Below, in pieces: positions 1 to 12,600 of a stretch of DNA of 64,000 nucleotides. Source of the stretch: Macrosoma leucophasiata (lineage: Eukaryota > Arthropoda > Insecta > Lepidoptera > Hedylidae); NCBI GenBank assembly GCA_036365455.1, contig JAWQUS010000009.1:7031001-7095000 (forward strand). Reading direction: 5' to 3'. Both the position numbers and the translations under genes were made by a program. Under the pieces are notes generated by a model that was not told where the DNA came from, did not search any database, and saw only the letters and a program-made list of their open reading frames with translations. How positions within the stretch are numbered: position 1 is the stretch's first letter; the number at the start of each line of letters is the position of its first letter.

Positions 1-190
1 GTATTAATATTATGTGAGATCAGCAGAAGCAGCATATTTCAAAATTTACCGTTATACTCGTACAAACTCTGTTTTTGTTGTCATACATTTTGCCCGTGAA
101 ATTGCCTGAAATAATAAACATTGACGATGAAAGTCCCTTCACTCAGAAACCTTATGGTATTCTAAACAAACCCATGAAAATTATTACTAA

Positions 191-335
191 GCCTGGGTTG
201 CACCAAGATATTTGTAACATTTTATGTAATATTTCACCTCTTTCTCTAACTGGAAGAAATCTGTTAAAGTTAGAGACGGATGTGAAATGTTACAATAACT
301 TTAACTTTAGCAAATATCATGGTGCAACCCAGGCC
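191..335. mobile_element. MITE with TIR GCCTGGGTTGCACCA(AGAT)
   Basis: 145-bp element, ends GCCTGGGTTGCACCAAGATA and ATGGTGCAACCCAGGCC. Other copies: 31145-31255 (partial), 36509-36673, 41773-41885 (partial), 58799-58902. Confidence 0.85.
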
Positions 336-1510
336 CAGTAATTACTACTTAAATTGAATAGTGACGCAATTTCATTTTATTCTTAATAAACAATTTTTAT
401 TACTTAAACAAACATCTGCATTGTTTCAGATTATGGCATATTAACGTTTATTTTCGTCAGGATATCTGGCGCTTTACACTTTTTACTCCTTATGGGATTT
501 GGCGTGAAGATACATATATACGATTAATATTAATATTTAACTCATTTATTCATTGTACATATTAATTATTTATTTTACATACATAAGTAACTTAATTAAA
601 AAAATAATAATAACAAAACACATATATTATATATATATGTGTTTTGTTATTATTATTTTTAAAAAAAAAAGTGTGCCACCGGCAGCGGAAATAAGGTCCA
701 AGCCGACGATGGTTAGAATCACAGAGACAGGAACCGCCTCACTATACGTGATGTGCCGAGGAGTACCGCCTTCTGCATCAGACCCTTAACCCAATTTCCT
801 AGCTTGAGCCTCTTGAGGTGTTGGTCAAGGCTCTTTGCTATAAGTCCGTTGACCGTTACGTCTATCGGCACAATGATGGCCGAATCTACGTCCCACATGG
901 CGACATTCTCGTGAGCCAGATCATGATATTTAAGTTCCTTGTCTTTCTCGGCCTTCAGGAGATTCTCATCATGAGGGACGGTGATATTAATATTATTCTA
1001 AACATGCAAAGGAATTAAGAAAAAAAGAAAGGCACTATTTCAAAAATCTTAAAAACGATACACTAAATTGATAATCCTAACAGGTCTTGTAAAAATGCAC
1101 TTTCATAGAAATTATTGAGGCATTTAGAATTTTTTGGTATGCATACTTACCTACTTACTTACATTAATTACATTTACAAAACATAGTTCCTTTTTTAAAG
1201 TATAACTTTTGGACAGTTGAGGCAGAGAATACGTAATAATACTGGTTGAGGGATAATGACACTATTGTCCTACTTTGGTACCTACTTCGCAAAGGATGGA
1301 AAATATTTTTAATCGTAAATTATCGGTAGAAAGTAAACATCATAATTATTAGCAGTTAACAGAACGTTTATCAAGGCCTATATTAATCCCATAAATCATA
1401 TTTATAATGTTGACTCGATGAATTAAGTTGTTTTTGTGTTTACTTTGTGAAAATTTCCACTGAACACAATGACATGATAAAGATGAAAACATTTCAATAG
1501 ACATATTTAA
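336..1510. other. Gap content 336-664 and 1011-1510
   Basis: AT-rich. A family M relic at 450-513 and an AT palindrome (ACACATATATTATATATATA) at 617-640. Nothing else recognised. Confidence 0.5.
665..1010 (-). mobile_element. Non-LTR retrotransposon 3' tail, same family as 4335-5040
   Basis: On the minus strand it reads as the same C-terminal protein (DLAHE...AMWDVDSAIIVPI, QHLKRL, GTSRIVRRFLSL) and GC-rich 3' UTR as the copy at 4.3-5.0 kb. It is truncated on the 5' side. Confidence 0.8.
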
Positions 1511-1686
1511 ATGGGTGATCCATTGACGATATTTTAACGCGGTCTTAGGATTTCAAGCATGCACAAAGAGCCCACGAGCTAAACCGCGAACTTTTAAAAC
1601 CGCGGTTTTGTAGGTGAACCATAGGCGGCTTTAGCCCGCAGGTTCGTGGCGTTCCAACGGTTTTAGCTCGCAAATGGATCACCCGC
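1511..1686. mobile_element. MITE-like element with TIR GGGTGATCCATT
   Basis: Left end ATGGGTGATCCATTGACG and right end CGCAAATGGATCACCCG frame about 175 bp with mirrored AAACCGCG/CGCGGTTT blocks inside. Confidence 0.7.
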
Positions 1687-1689
1687 TTT

Positions 1690-2310
1690 ACAATGATTAA
1701 GGTTTGTTTAGTTCTTCCTAACCGAAACAGCTTCAACCGTTGATAAGTTTGGATTTGTTTGTTGTTTTTTTGATAAAAGATGGTTAAACATGAAATACAT
1801 AAAAAGTAAATTAAAAAAGTGAAAAACAAATTGTTTGATTCAAACGATGTTATGTGAGGAGATCGCCAGTAATTTTGTATAATGCGGTGGTGCCTACGCC
1901 CTCCAACACAAGAACTCTTACACTAGTAATACACCCTACATCAGTAATAATGTTGTTCCTTAACATCAGTGTGCCAGATTGGCCTGCAACCAACGCGACG
2001 TGAACGTTCTCATTTTACGCTCCGCAGACCGTGACGCCAAGATACGGTGGCCGTCCCGTCTGTTATAATTCAAACGTGCTTTGTATTCACAAGTCTCTGA
2101 TTAAATATGCGATGTGACTACTGAATAATGCGATGTTCAACGATCTTGGCTTAATATAAAATGGGACCTAACTATTTTTTTTTAGTACGGACTTAGTGTT
2201 GGCGGCACGTCTCGAGACGGCACTAATAGCACACCGCGGACTATCCGCCGGAATTCCATACAAACGCTTATTTTGGTCTCTATTACACAGACATCAATCA
2301 GTGTCGTATA
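1690..2310. other. No gene seen
   Basis: 2206-2262 carries the palindrome CGTCTCGAGACG and flanks also found inverted at 44520-44560. The rest is unassigned. Confidence 0.5.
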
Positions 2311-2399
2311 TTTACACGTGCACCAACACACGTCCAACAACACGTAGAAAATACCAACCGTCGCCCATAAGAGGGGAGGAGGTTGGGTGATGCGGGGAA

Positions 2400-3358
2400 A
2401 TCGGGCGGGACGTCGAAGTGTCCATTCTATAGGTGGTATTATTATTTTTTTTTATCCGTCGCCTATGGACATTTGCAACACCAGGGGGGTTGCCAACGCG
2501 CTGCCAACCCTGAAGAACTCTTTTGACGCCATTTTTGAAGAACCCCATATTGTAGCACCGAGGGAACACCTCAGAGGGAAGTTCGTTCCACAATTTACAC
2601 GTTCTGGGCAGTAACGAACGAGAAAACCGCACCGTTGAGCACTGCCAGGTGTCCAGTCGGTGAGGGTGAAACTTCTCTCTTCGGCGGGTAGTACGGTGTA
2701 GAAAAAGAGACGGTGGTACCATGTCGAACAGTTCGACAGAGCACTCACCATTGTAGAGACGGTATAACACGCACAGACTACCAATATCTCTGCGCAGGCT
2801 CAGATGTTCGAGCCTGTCTGTAAGTCCCGGATCGTTAACAATACGAACGGCGCGTTTTTGTAGGGAGTCAAGTGGACCAAGCTGGTACTTGGGGGCTCCC
2901 GCCCACAAATGAGAGCAGTATTCCAGATGGGGCCGCACTTGGGCCTTATAAAGCTGTAGTAGCTGCCCCGATGTGAAATACTGCCTCGCTTGGTTAAGCA
3001 CCCCCAACTTGGTCTTACACTCAATGTGACTTCCAAATTGCACTTCGTTCGACATGTCAACGCCCCGGAAACCGATACTCTTACCAATGGCAAGCGGAGT
3101 GCCCTGGAACTGTGGTGCTACAATGAATGGGGTTTTTTTAGCGGTGAACGCGCAGACTTGTGTCTTCGAGGGGTTGAACTGCACTAAATTAAGTCGACCC
3201 CAATCTGAGACCCGCTCCAGAGAGTGCTCGACTTCAGATACAAGTCTAGTCCTGCTTTCTTCGATAAGTGTCCGAGAGGCATTTGCACGGCTTGTATAGT
3301 ATGCATCTCCCGTGCTATCATCCGCATAGCAATGAAAATTGGAGTTTTGCTCCAACAT
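2400..3358 (-). pseudogene. 5'-truncated non-LTR retrotransposon (jockey/CR1-like) reverse transcriptase C-terminus
   Basis: The open frame holds the RT box NFHCYADDST (YADD catalytic motif), FNPSKTQVCAFT, then LLQLYKAQVRPHLEYCSHLW, QKRAVRIV and FSRSLLPRTCKLWNELP, the usual end of these LINE polyproteins, with GVANVHRRR near the end. The upstream palm motifs and the endonuclease are absent, so it is a dead 5'-truncated insert. The frame runs on to 2312 without the usual stop. Confidence 0.88.
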
Positions 3359-3807
3359 TTTATTGATATGCAGAAGAAATTATTACATATTCTCTGCTAC
3401 TAGTCTACTTCCTACTACCAGCCTAAACAAAAAGTTAGCGAAACTGCCTAAGGGAGATCCCTATGGGTCCGAACATCCGCTTAGGACGTAGCAGTGGGAA
3501 ACATAAGATTAAGTACCTGGTTGACCGAGCTTCGCTCCGTAGACTAATGGTTCTTCTATTCATCAATAGACGGCGTTAGTCGTCGGTTATGAAGAATATT
3601 TATTATTAACTTGGAACCGAGCTTTTCTTCGACCTGGAACCTAAATAAATCGATTTCTTGACCCGAAAAACCCCTAATCTGTAAGTTTCAAGAAAATCTT
3701 TGGAGCCGTTTCCGAGATCTTGATTCTATATATACATATATACAAGAATTGCTCGTTTAAAGGTATTAGATAGATAGATATACGATTAGGAATTATTCAA
3801 ATTTTTG

Positions 3808-4020
3808 ACGATCCGGTTAGTTCAGCGGTGCGAAACCACCGTTTGATTCGAAGGGTCGCGGGTCCGAGCCCCGTACCGGGACAAATATTTGTACGGCCTA
3901 AAGATATTTGTTTCGGGTCTGGGTGTTTGTGTATGTGTTGTATGTGTACAATGGCATCCACGACATAGGTTTATGTAATACCTAATGTGAAGCTGTGAGT
4001 GTAAGCGTATTTTATTTATA
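3808..4020 (+). repeat. tRNA-derived SINE (family B)
   Basis: The head GGTTAGTTCAGCGG...GGGTCGCGGGTCCGAGCCCCG has A- and B-box-like pol III motifs. The body contains ACAAATATTTGT and TTTCGGGTCTGGGTGTTTG, and it ends GAGTGTAAGCGTATTTTATTTA. Other copies are listed separately. Confidence 0.85.
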
Positions 4021-4334
4021 TATTCAAATGAAGAAAAATGATAATATCGGACATGTAAGGGACGTAACTATATATACGGACAGTATGTCTTTTTAAGAAG
4101 ATCGGTTTAGTATGAACGATTTAAGTTACTTTCGTTTAATGTAAGTAATTAACACTGCTGCTAATAACATCAGATAGATATAGTCAGACACTTACATCTA
4201 CAGGCAGCAGTGTCTGTTAAGTTCTCTAACCGTGAGCTTGCATTGATGAAACATTCACATAAAACATGTTAAAATGATAGGTTTGACAGCAGTGCGAACC
4301 CTAGCACCAATAAGACATAATAATAATAATAATA

Positions 4335-5040
4335 ATGGTGGTAATGACCAACAACTACCGGAAGTTTATCCTGAAGGATGGAACGGTCGACATATGTCGG
4401 GCATGCCATCGACCGGGTGAATCAATCAGGCATATTGTTTCCGGCTGTTCGAGTCTTGCCAACGGCGAATACTTGCACAGACACAACCAAGTAGCCAGGA
4501 TAATCCATCAGCAACTTGCCTTGAAGTAGCCGCGGAGGTGCCGTACTACCAGGTATGTGCCCGACCCAGTTCTGGAAAATGACCATGTCACGATGTATTG
4601 GGATCGATCTATCATCACTGACAGGACTATTGTTGCCAATAAGCCTGATATAGTGGTGATAGATCGCTCAGAGTGCCGCGTAATGATGATCGACATCACC
4701 GTCCCGCATGATGAGAATCTCGTGAAAGCCGAAAAAGACAAGGAAATAAAATATCTTGATCTGGCTCACGAGGTTGTCGCCATGTGGGATGTGGATTCGG
4801 CTATCATTGTGCCGATAGTCGTATCGGTGAACGGGCTGATAGCGAAGAGCCTCGACCAACATCTCAAGAGGCTCTCGCTAGGTGGATGGATCAAGGGTCT
4901 GATACAGAAAGCAGTACTCCTCGGCACGGCACGCATAGTGAGGAGGTTCCTGTCTCTGTGTCCCTAACCACCGGCAGCTTGGACCCTGCGCTCGCTGCCG
5001 GCGGCACACTATTTTTTAATTTTTTATATATATATTTGTT
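4335..5040 (+). pseudogene. Non-LTR retrotransposon 3' end (C-terminal zinc-finger region), frameshifted
   Basis: The first part encodes CRACHRPGESIRHIVSGC, a C-x2-C...H...C finger typical of the C-terminus of one LINE type. A stop and frame changes around 4527-4560 break it. Reading resumes as PDPVLENDHVTMYWDRSIIT... up to ARIVRRFLSLCP and TAA at 4967. The 3' UTR carries a GC-rich inverted repeat (GCCGGCAGCG-type) and then a T/A-rich tail. Two more 3' tails of the same family lie at 665-1010 and 6600-6865. Confidence 0.82.
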
Positions 5041-5099
5041 GTTTTTTTTTATACATATATATATAAAAAAATATTTAATAAGTTGTATGAATAAATAAG

Positions 5100-5790
5100 T
5101 GGAATAATAATAATAATACACTTTATTGCACACCAAAGAAGTTAACAATTACATAAAATTACAGAAAAAGCAAATGGCGGCCTTTTTGCTACACAGCAAT
5201 TTCTGCCAGGCAACCAGAATTTGAGGACAATGATAACTAAATTTATAACATAGGGGCGTACAATTACTAAAAACTAAAATTCATTTATAAGTAAACACAA
5301 GAACACAAAAATAGGTAGGTACATGAAAAAGAAGGAAGGTGGTAGGCATAGGTATTATGAAAGCTAAAGTGACAGATAGTAATCCTTTACTTGTTTTTTA
5401 AGAGTTTGGACAGTCTGAACTTGCCTCACAGATAAGGGGAGTGCATTCCAGAGACGAACCGCTAAAACAGTAAAAGAATTAGCTAGAAAATTAGAAGAAT
5501 GAGATGGAGTTTTTAATGTTAAGTTAAGCGAAGAACTGAGAAACATGTTATTAGAAAGATGTAAGAATTCGAAGCGTTCTTTGAGGTAAATAGGAGTTTG
5601 TGGATTGAATAGAATATTGAAAAGAAGCGACAAAACGTGAGTATTCCGGCGAAGATGGATTGGGAGCCATTTGAGCTGTTTGCGGAAGTCAGAAATATGG
5701 TCATACTTGCGTAGTCCAAATATGAACCTAATGCATAAATTTTGAAGACGCTCTAATTTATGTAATTGCTCCTGTGTTAGTTAGACATAT
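5100..5790 (-). mobile_element. LINE 3' end with (TTATT)-like tail (jockey/CR1-like)
   Basis: The minus strand encodes SFTVLAVRLWNALPLSVRQVQTVQTLKKQVKDYYLSL, the typical LINE C-terminus, followed by a UTR ending in AATAAAGTGTATTATTATTATT. Confidence 0.75.
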
Positions 5791-6040
5791 ATCGCAATAC
5801 ATTCTTTATGCGACGAGTTGCGAAACATCATCATGTTTAATGTTTTTAGTGCAAACTAGGGGTAATAATAACGGTTTCATACATTACAATGTAACTGAAA
5901 TACCATAGCATTGAACTCTTCCACGAATTTTGCATATCTGTATGTTTCATCTACAGAAAGCCTTACTTAATTTCAATCGTAATCTTTTTAGGGTTCTGCA
6001 CCTCAAAAGGAATATACATAACCCTTACAGGTAGACTTTC

Positions 6041-6325
6041 ACTGGTGGTAGGGCTCCAGTGAAGGAGCTCGCGGGCGTAGGCACCATTGCATTACCTAAT
6101 ATACTTGCCGCTAAATGGTCGTGTTCAGAACTATCGTGTTCCGGTCAGGTGGTAATACGGCTCTGTAATTTCCGGCACAGAGGCATAACACCTTAGGCCT
6201 CAGGAGTCGTAACGCATATGGATATCATACCTTGGTCTTTGTGTGGGTGTCTATAGGCTGCAGTCATCACTTAACATCAATGTGAACTTCATGCTTGTTT
6301 GCCACTTCCATTACATACAAAAAGG
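6041..6325 (+). repeat. SINE-like repeat (family A)
   Basis: It begins ACTGGTGGTAG(A/G)GCTCC, contains TTCCGGCACAGAGGCATAAC and GGCTGCAGTCATCACTTAAC, and ends CCACTTCCATTACAT plus A-run. Family length is about 280 bp. The variable A tail, and TTGAATT flanking both ends of the copy at 48.55 kb, support retroposition. No clear tRNA head was seen. Confidence 0.85.
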
Positions 6326-6599
6326 ATCACTCGCGTGCCTGTCATACTGGTGTCACAGCCAATGCGCTTCAAAAATACTGAGTAGAAATTTGGTACACAT
6401 GCCTATGTAAATTAGTAATCAAAATATGGGCGTGTAAAGAAAATAAATGAATTTCAAGCATTATGAATAATAACGGTAACATGCAGTGCATGATGTGGAA
6501 GCAGACAATAAACGAAAACGTGATGCGCTCATTATTTGGGGCTACAGAGGGAGGAATTAACCTCTCTGCGTACTGCAGTCGTATGCTCTCTCTGTTCTT

Positions 6600-6865
6600 G
6601 AGAAGTAAAATACCTTGACTTATCCCACGAGGCTGTCGCCATATAGAATGTGGATTCGGTTATCATTGTACCGGTAGTCATCACGGTTAACCGACTCGTA
6701 GCAAAGAGCCTGACCAAGAGGCTCTCGCTAGGAAATTGGGTCAAGGGCTTGGTGCAAAAGGCGGTTCTTCTTGACACGGCACGTATTGTGAGGAGGTTCC
6801 TCTCCTTAAGCCCCTAACCAACGGGAGCTAGGACCCTGCTCCCGCTACCGGCGGCACCTGTTTTG
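6600..6865 (+). mobile_element. Non-LTR retrotransposon 3' tail, same family as 4335-5040
   Basis: Encodes a decayed version (KYLDLSHEAVAI*NVDSVIIVPV...LTKRLSLGNWVKGLVQKAVLLDTARIVRRFLSLSP) followed by the same GC-rich UTR. It contains an in-frame stop. Confidence 0.8.
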
Positions 6866-7445
6866 TATGTTTTTATATACAACATGTACCGGGAATAAAG
6901 CACACTCTCTAATTAGAACCCGATTAGAAAATCGATTTATAATCATAAAACGTGATTTGAAATTACATGTTTATGTATTAATTTTTTTTATTTCAGATAC
7001 AAGTTATCCTCAATTTGTAGGAACAGTATGCACACCCTATGCATACTTACCCTACCTCTACCTCACATAAAACACGAACCTACTAACACACGCACACTGT
7101 TGCAATGTGATGTAGCTTACGCTGCGCTATTTAACACTCACCAGTAATAAAATTAATTTCCACTATTTTAATTCTAAAATTATTATTTATAATAAAAAAT
7201 ACGTCGCAAAGAGTTCTAATAAACTTGTTGAGACTAGCATTTTATTTTGGATAGACGTCAGTCTCATTTTCGTTTGTATTGACTGTTCACCAAATGGGTG
7301 ACCATAATTTCCTTAATTGTAATTAATTTTGGGACAAAATATTACCTATATCAAAAATGCCTAAAATCGATTCGGATATCGATTCTGAACGAAGTAGGTT
7401 AGGGTTGTACATTTAATCCTGTTACACGTTGTAGGTATATATATA
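6866..7445 (+). repeat. Dispersed ~570-bp repeat (family L), copy 1
   Basis: From TATACAACATGTACCGGGAA to CACGTTGTAGGTATAT. Matches 51937-52503 over its whole length in the same orientation, with many substitutions. No ORF; AT-rich. The family is not recognised. Confidence 0.82.
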
Positions 7446-8362
7446 CCTAAAATTATATTATGCGAGTATATTTGCTTTTTCAATAATACGTGTATGCAAA
7501 AATATATTACTATGTAACAAGTAAAATAAATAAGAATGAAAACAAGAATAAACTTCATTTCAAATCAAAAGTAGCTTTACATTTCATTGAAATTGGAGCT
7601 TCGATTTATGCATAATTATGGCGGCCTATGTTTGAAAACTCCGCTTTTACTTGAGCATTGGGACTACTTTTGGGACATAAATAAGAACATTCCATAAAAG
7701 TTATAATAGAATCTCAAATGTTTTTTTTTTTTCAATAATACTGGGCTTAAAACAATACATAAATTAGTTATTATTTAATGTTATTAAAGATTCATCAATT
7801 ATACGCAACCCTGTGCACGCGAGTTTGAGATGCACAAAGCCAGTTATTTAAAAAAAAACTTACAGTATTATGTATATGCATTTTAATAGTGGGTTATAAA
7901 CATTTTATGTTTTACTCGAACTGGTACAAGTACTACAGTTGCAATTTACAATCCAGATACAGCGAACTCATTTTGTTATGGGACATTGAATGAAATCGAT
8001 AATAATCTCGTTTCTGTTTACCTTACACTACATGTTAATATAGTTTCTTTTTTATTTATATGTAATTGTATCCGCTTCGTTCCTATCTAAATACAGATTG
8101 TGTAATTTCAAAAAATTTGATCATTAGAAAAACATCCGAAACGTATTATAAATCTGCGATTAGTCTTAATCTTATTCTCATCTAAATTTATTCTAATTTT
8201 GATTTTCGTTTCGAAAAAACATATGAATTAAGAACAGTCTTGTTTTTAAAAGGTTAACCACTTAACAGGGTGTAGGTACTTGAATAGAAGTGAATTTATA
8301 TATAAACTAAAATAGATAATGTCAGGATACTAGTAGGATTGACATGTAAGGCATGTTTAAAT
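7446..8362. other. No gene seen, AT-rich
   Basis: No splice-framed ORF, hairpin or repeat recognised. Confidence 0.5.
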
Positions 8363-8695
8363 CATAGAGCAACACGGGCCACCGGCTGCGGCGGACCGGC
8401 GGGGAGTATCTATAAGCAGGAATTCCCCTCTGTCAAAGTACAAGCCCAAATGGGCCTATGCCAATACCAATGGGAATGTCGCCTAGATGTTTAAATGTGT
8501 GCGTGAACTTGTTTATGTTTTTTGTTAAAGTTAAGGTGTGAGTTAGGTACGTAGTAATAGACGATTTTTGTAGTGTATGTGTGTCGCACGCATTTCCCAC
8601 CGTAAGAAATTACAAACTGTTTTGCATCGGTAATAAACGCTATGGTTACTCCCCTCCGGTCCACCGCAGCGGCCGGTGGCCCGAGTTGCTCTATG
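8363..8695. mobile_element. TIR element with ~45-bp GC-rich ends (CATAGAGCAAC)
   Basis: 333 bp. Left CATAGAGCAACACGGGCCAC and right GTGGCCCGAGTTGCTCTATG are reverse complements extending about 45 bp. A deleted relative lies at 30979-31120. Confidence 0.82.
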
Positions 8696-8699
8696 GTTT

Positions 8700-9458
8700 A
8701 AGTAAGCTGAATAACGAAATTATTTCTGTAACTCGTCTGTTCTTTGTTTTTATTAGTTCTTCAGTATTTAGATCGGTCTATAGAGCAGATCCGTCTAACT
8801 AAGAAGAAGACAGAAGAAAGAATAGTATTGTCAAACCCTGAGCTTACAGAAGAGATCGATCGGAACGCGACAGCACGGTCACCTGTTAATTAGTCCGAAA
8901 GAAGATATGATATTGGCTGAAGTCCTGTTGACTAGTTCCAATAAAAGCTGAATATCTCTTTATCGCTTAACAGCTGCTGTTTTATCCATCAAACATAGCT
9001 TAGAATCATCGCGACAAGCCAGGTATTGATTAAAAACAAACCACACTCCAATCGGTCCACGCGTTATGTATCTGACAAATATTCAATGTTGCCACAGACA
9101 AATACGCACAGATACACATGGTAAACTTATAGTATAACTAGCTGTTGCTTACGGCTCCGCCCGCGTGTACGTCGCTTTTCGCGTAACCTGTGGAAACTCA
9201 TCTAATCATCCTATGGGGATGCCATAATACACAACATTTTTTCGGAATAAAAATATCCTATTATGAAATAGTAATCTAAGTCAGTACTCTACCTGTATAA
9301 CAAATTTCATTAAAATCCGTTCAGTAGTTTCGGCGTGATTGACGGACAAACATCCAAACAAAGAAACTTTCACAATTATAATATTAATGTGATTACTTTT
9401 CCGTCAGGGGTTAAAAATTAAAATCAACAGACACGGTAAATTATATATCACAGAAAGC
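8700..9458. other. Intergenic, downstream of the MCT gene
   Basis: 9140-9390 contains a LINE-like 3' block (ACTAGCTGTTGCTTACGGCT to CCGTTCAGTAGTTTCGGCGT), of the same kind as short pieces at 21068-21115, 21353-21480, 31817-31960, 43165-43210 and 46140-46203. The rest is unassigned. Confidence 0.5.
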
Positions 9459-9464
9459 TTTATT
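9459..9464 (-). terminator. Polyadenylation signal AATAAA of the MCT-like gene
   Basis: AATAAA lies on the minus strand 17 nt after the TAA stop, so the 3' UTR is predicted to be very short. Confidence 0.6.
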
Positions 9465-9480
9465 GAGGCGTCAGTTTTTA

Positions 9481-9620
9481 TTAATCATCAACAGATTTCA
9501 TTTTATGCATATTCTTCTTATAAACGATCTCGACAGTCCAAAATAAAATGACAATGGCAAAGCCTGATGCAATTATGTAGAATGCTGTTGCGTAGCTATT
9601 AGTTAATTCTTTTATTGCTC
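9481..9620 (-). CDS. MCT-like transporter, last coding exon 10
   Basis: 140 nt after a long T-tract and CAG acceptor, phase 1 in. It encodes AIKELTNSY (family pattern G-x-I-x-D/E-x-T-x-S-Y), TM12, and a short basic C-terminus ending SVDD before TAA. Confidence 0.88.
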
Positions 9621-12600
9621 CTGAAAAAAAAAACAACCTTTTAAAGATTCACAACTTATATAAAACCGATCTGTTTGCTGGTGTAGTTTGGTTACCGTTC
9701 TTAATATCGAACAAAAAAATCACGTCTATTGTTTGCTAGCTCGCCTCAATATTTCTTTTATTCTGTTTTTAGTGTTTGTTGTCATAACAGCAACACAAAT
9801 ACTCAACAATTAATATTGCACATCGAGCCTGCGAAAGAGATGATCGGCTCGTTTCGACTTCGTAGAGTGTTATCTCGGTTGCACACTGCCTACGTAAGCA
9901 TTGACAGTCCGGTATTGGCCAAAACTTAATCAAAATGGTCGACAAACGACAAATAGGAACGGCGCGAAAGAGATAACGCTCTACAGACCCGAAATAAGCC
10001 TCCTTCCTAGGCTCTAAGTGCATTATTTATTGTTGAGCACATGAGCACTGTACATTATCTGTGAATTTCATTTGTATATCTTAAAATTTTCACAATTTTT
10101 TTTGTTGTATATTATTTTTAATAATAAAATAAAAATAAAGTAAATATTAAAGGGGAGCTCACATATAACAAACGTAATTTTGAGGCAATTTTTTACACTA
10201 TGTTAGTATAAAGGTTGAAACGTGAATATTACACACTTGATTTTCTAGATGATGGTACGGAACCCTTCGTGCGCGAGTTCGACTCGCCCTTGGCCGCTTT
10301 TATTAGTTATACCGTATCACAAAGTACGTGATCTTATTCTGCTTTGAATATATTTATGAATATTCAATGTTTTTTTTACTATGTCGGCACTTCGGCAGAG
10401 TAGGGTGCGGCGGTGTGAGTGCACTAGTAACTAGTTACGGGAAAACAACCACTATCCTTTATACGACCATGTTACGACCAGTCCGATTAAGAAATAGTTG
10501 TGGTATGAAAGGAGATGTTGCGAACTCGGCCCTGGTTCGTACACGTCCTCAAAAAATAGGTAAATTAAAGAAGAATCCAAAAAAATACAATTAATTTATT
10601 CAAGAATATATTTTAGAGTTACAACCACATTTAATTCAAACGATTTTATCATTTTCAACTATGTTAAACATGGCGGCGATACAGCCGACACTTGGGATCA
10701 ATGGATTTTGATATTTATAAAATATTACTTTTTTCTCCAAGTTCTATAATCAAAATACAATTTAAAAAAAGGAAATGTCAAAATGACATCGCCCGCCATA
10801 TTCGCCATGTTAGTTTTGAGTTGCAATTCTAACTGCAAATTATGTTTTGTAACTGCAAACAAAGCTGAATAAGTGAAAATATGTAGTAAAAAACGTTTTT
10901 GCCTGTTTAATGATATTGTGTACAATACATGGCCGGAGGTCCATACATTTTTGCAACATCTCCTTTCCTACAATGACACGGAGAAATATGACTTTCAAGT
11001 CGTTTAAGTATTTAACGATACCCATTTTTCGTAAATTACTTCTGCGTATTTTGCAATATGATAAATCGCAAAAACTGACTGGTTACGTGAATAGGTATTC
11101 TATATTTTTGCTGCACTCATTGCATAGTTATATATATTTTGAATATTTAATCCGTACCTATGTGTCAACGCAATTCTCAGTGTTTTACAAAAAATACTAT
11201 TAATTGAAGTCTAACCCCCTTATTCATAAACGTATTTTAGCTAAAGTGTTGCTAATCTCTCCTTTGTCTTTTTCTATCGTGCACATTTGACAATACAACT
11301 GACAAAGACAAAGCATTCTATAGCTAACACGTATCTAATGTACGTTTATGAATAAGGGGGTGAGTGTGCCTACTGAAAAGGCGACATTAAATTAGACTCA
11401 TGATACTAATGAAAGACAACAAATTTATGCCAATCTCTCCTTTGTCTTTTTCTATCGTGCACATTTGACAATACAACTGACAAAGACAAAGCATTCTATA
11501 GCTAACACGTATCTAATGTACGTTTATGAATAAGGGGGTGAGTGTGCCTACTGAAAAGGCGACATTAAATTAGACTCATGATACTAATGAAAGACAACAA
11601 ATAAAGGAGATGTTGCAAAAATGTATGGACCTCCGGCCATGTATTGTACACAATATCATTAAACAGGCAAAATCAATATAATAATGTTTTTTACCGCATA
11701 TTATCACTTATTTAGCTTTGTTTGCAGTTACAAAACATTCTTTGCAGTTAGAATTGCAACTCAAAACCAACATGGCAAATATGGCGGGCGATGTCATTTT
11801 GACATTTTAATTTTTTAAATTGCATTTTGATTATATTGTACTTGGAGAAAAAAGTAACATTTTCTAAATACTGTCGAAATCGATCAATCCCAAGCGTCGG
11901 CTGTATCGCCGCCATGTTGAACATAGTTGAAAATGATAAAATCGTTTGAATTAAATGTGGTCGTAACTCTAAAATATATTCTTGAATAAATTGATTGTAT
12001 TTTTTTCGGATTCTTCTTTAATTTACCCATTTTTTGAGGTCGTGTACAAACCAGAGCCGAGCTCGCAACATCTCCTTTATGCCTATGTTATTGTAAACGC
12101 TAAGAAACTTACTTAAACCCGGTCCAATTACCAAATTGAATAGTCCAATTATCATCATGTATATTCCCATAGCTGACGTAAACTTGTCGTCACCCACTGC
12201 TTCTGCCACCACTAAAGGTACTAGTATCATGATAGTGCAGTGTGACACTCCGGTTGCGGCGATAAATATCAACATTGGTGTTATGTTATCAGATCCGAGC
12301 ATGCCTGTAAAAATAATTTCAAAATATAATGCAAATGAACATTTTTTTATGTAATCGAAGTGGCAATCAACCATGCAGTTCACATGGATGTTAAGTGATG
12401 CCTGCAGCCTATAGACATCCACACAAAGACCAAGGTCGAAATGCAGATGCGTTACCACTCCTGAGGCCTAAGGTGTTATACCTCTGTGCCGGAAATTACA
12501 GGGCCGTTACCACCTAACCGGAACACGATAGTGCTAAGCACTACCATTATACACACTACCATAGCGGCAAGTATATTAGGTAATGCGGTGGTGCCTATGC

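Noticed and set aside
75..341. ORF of 88 codons
   Set aside because: Most of it is the MITE at 191-335, including both TIRs.
12018..12458. 146-codon ORF as a single-exon gene
   Set aside because: Only 12113-12304 is coding (MCT exon 9); the ends run into the intron, a TIR element and a SINE-like copy.
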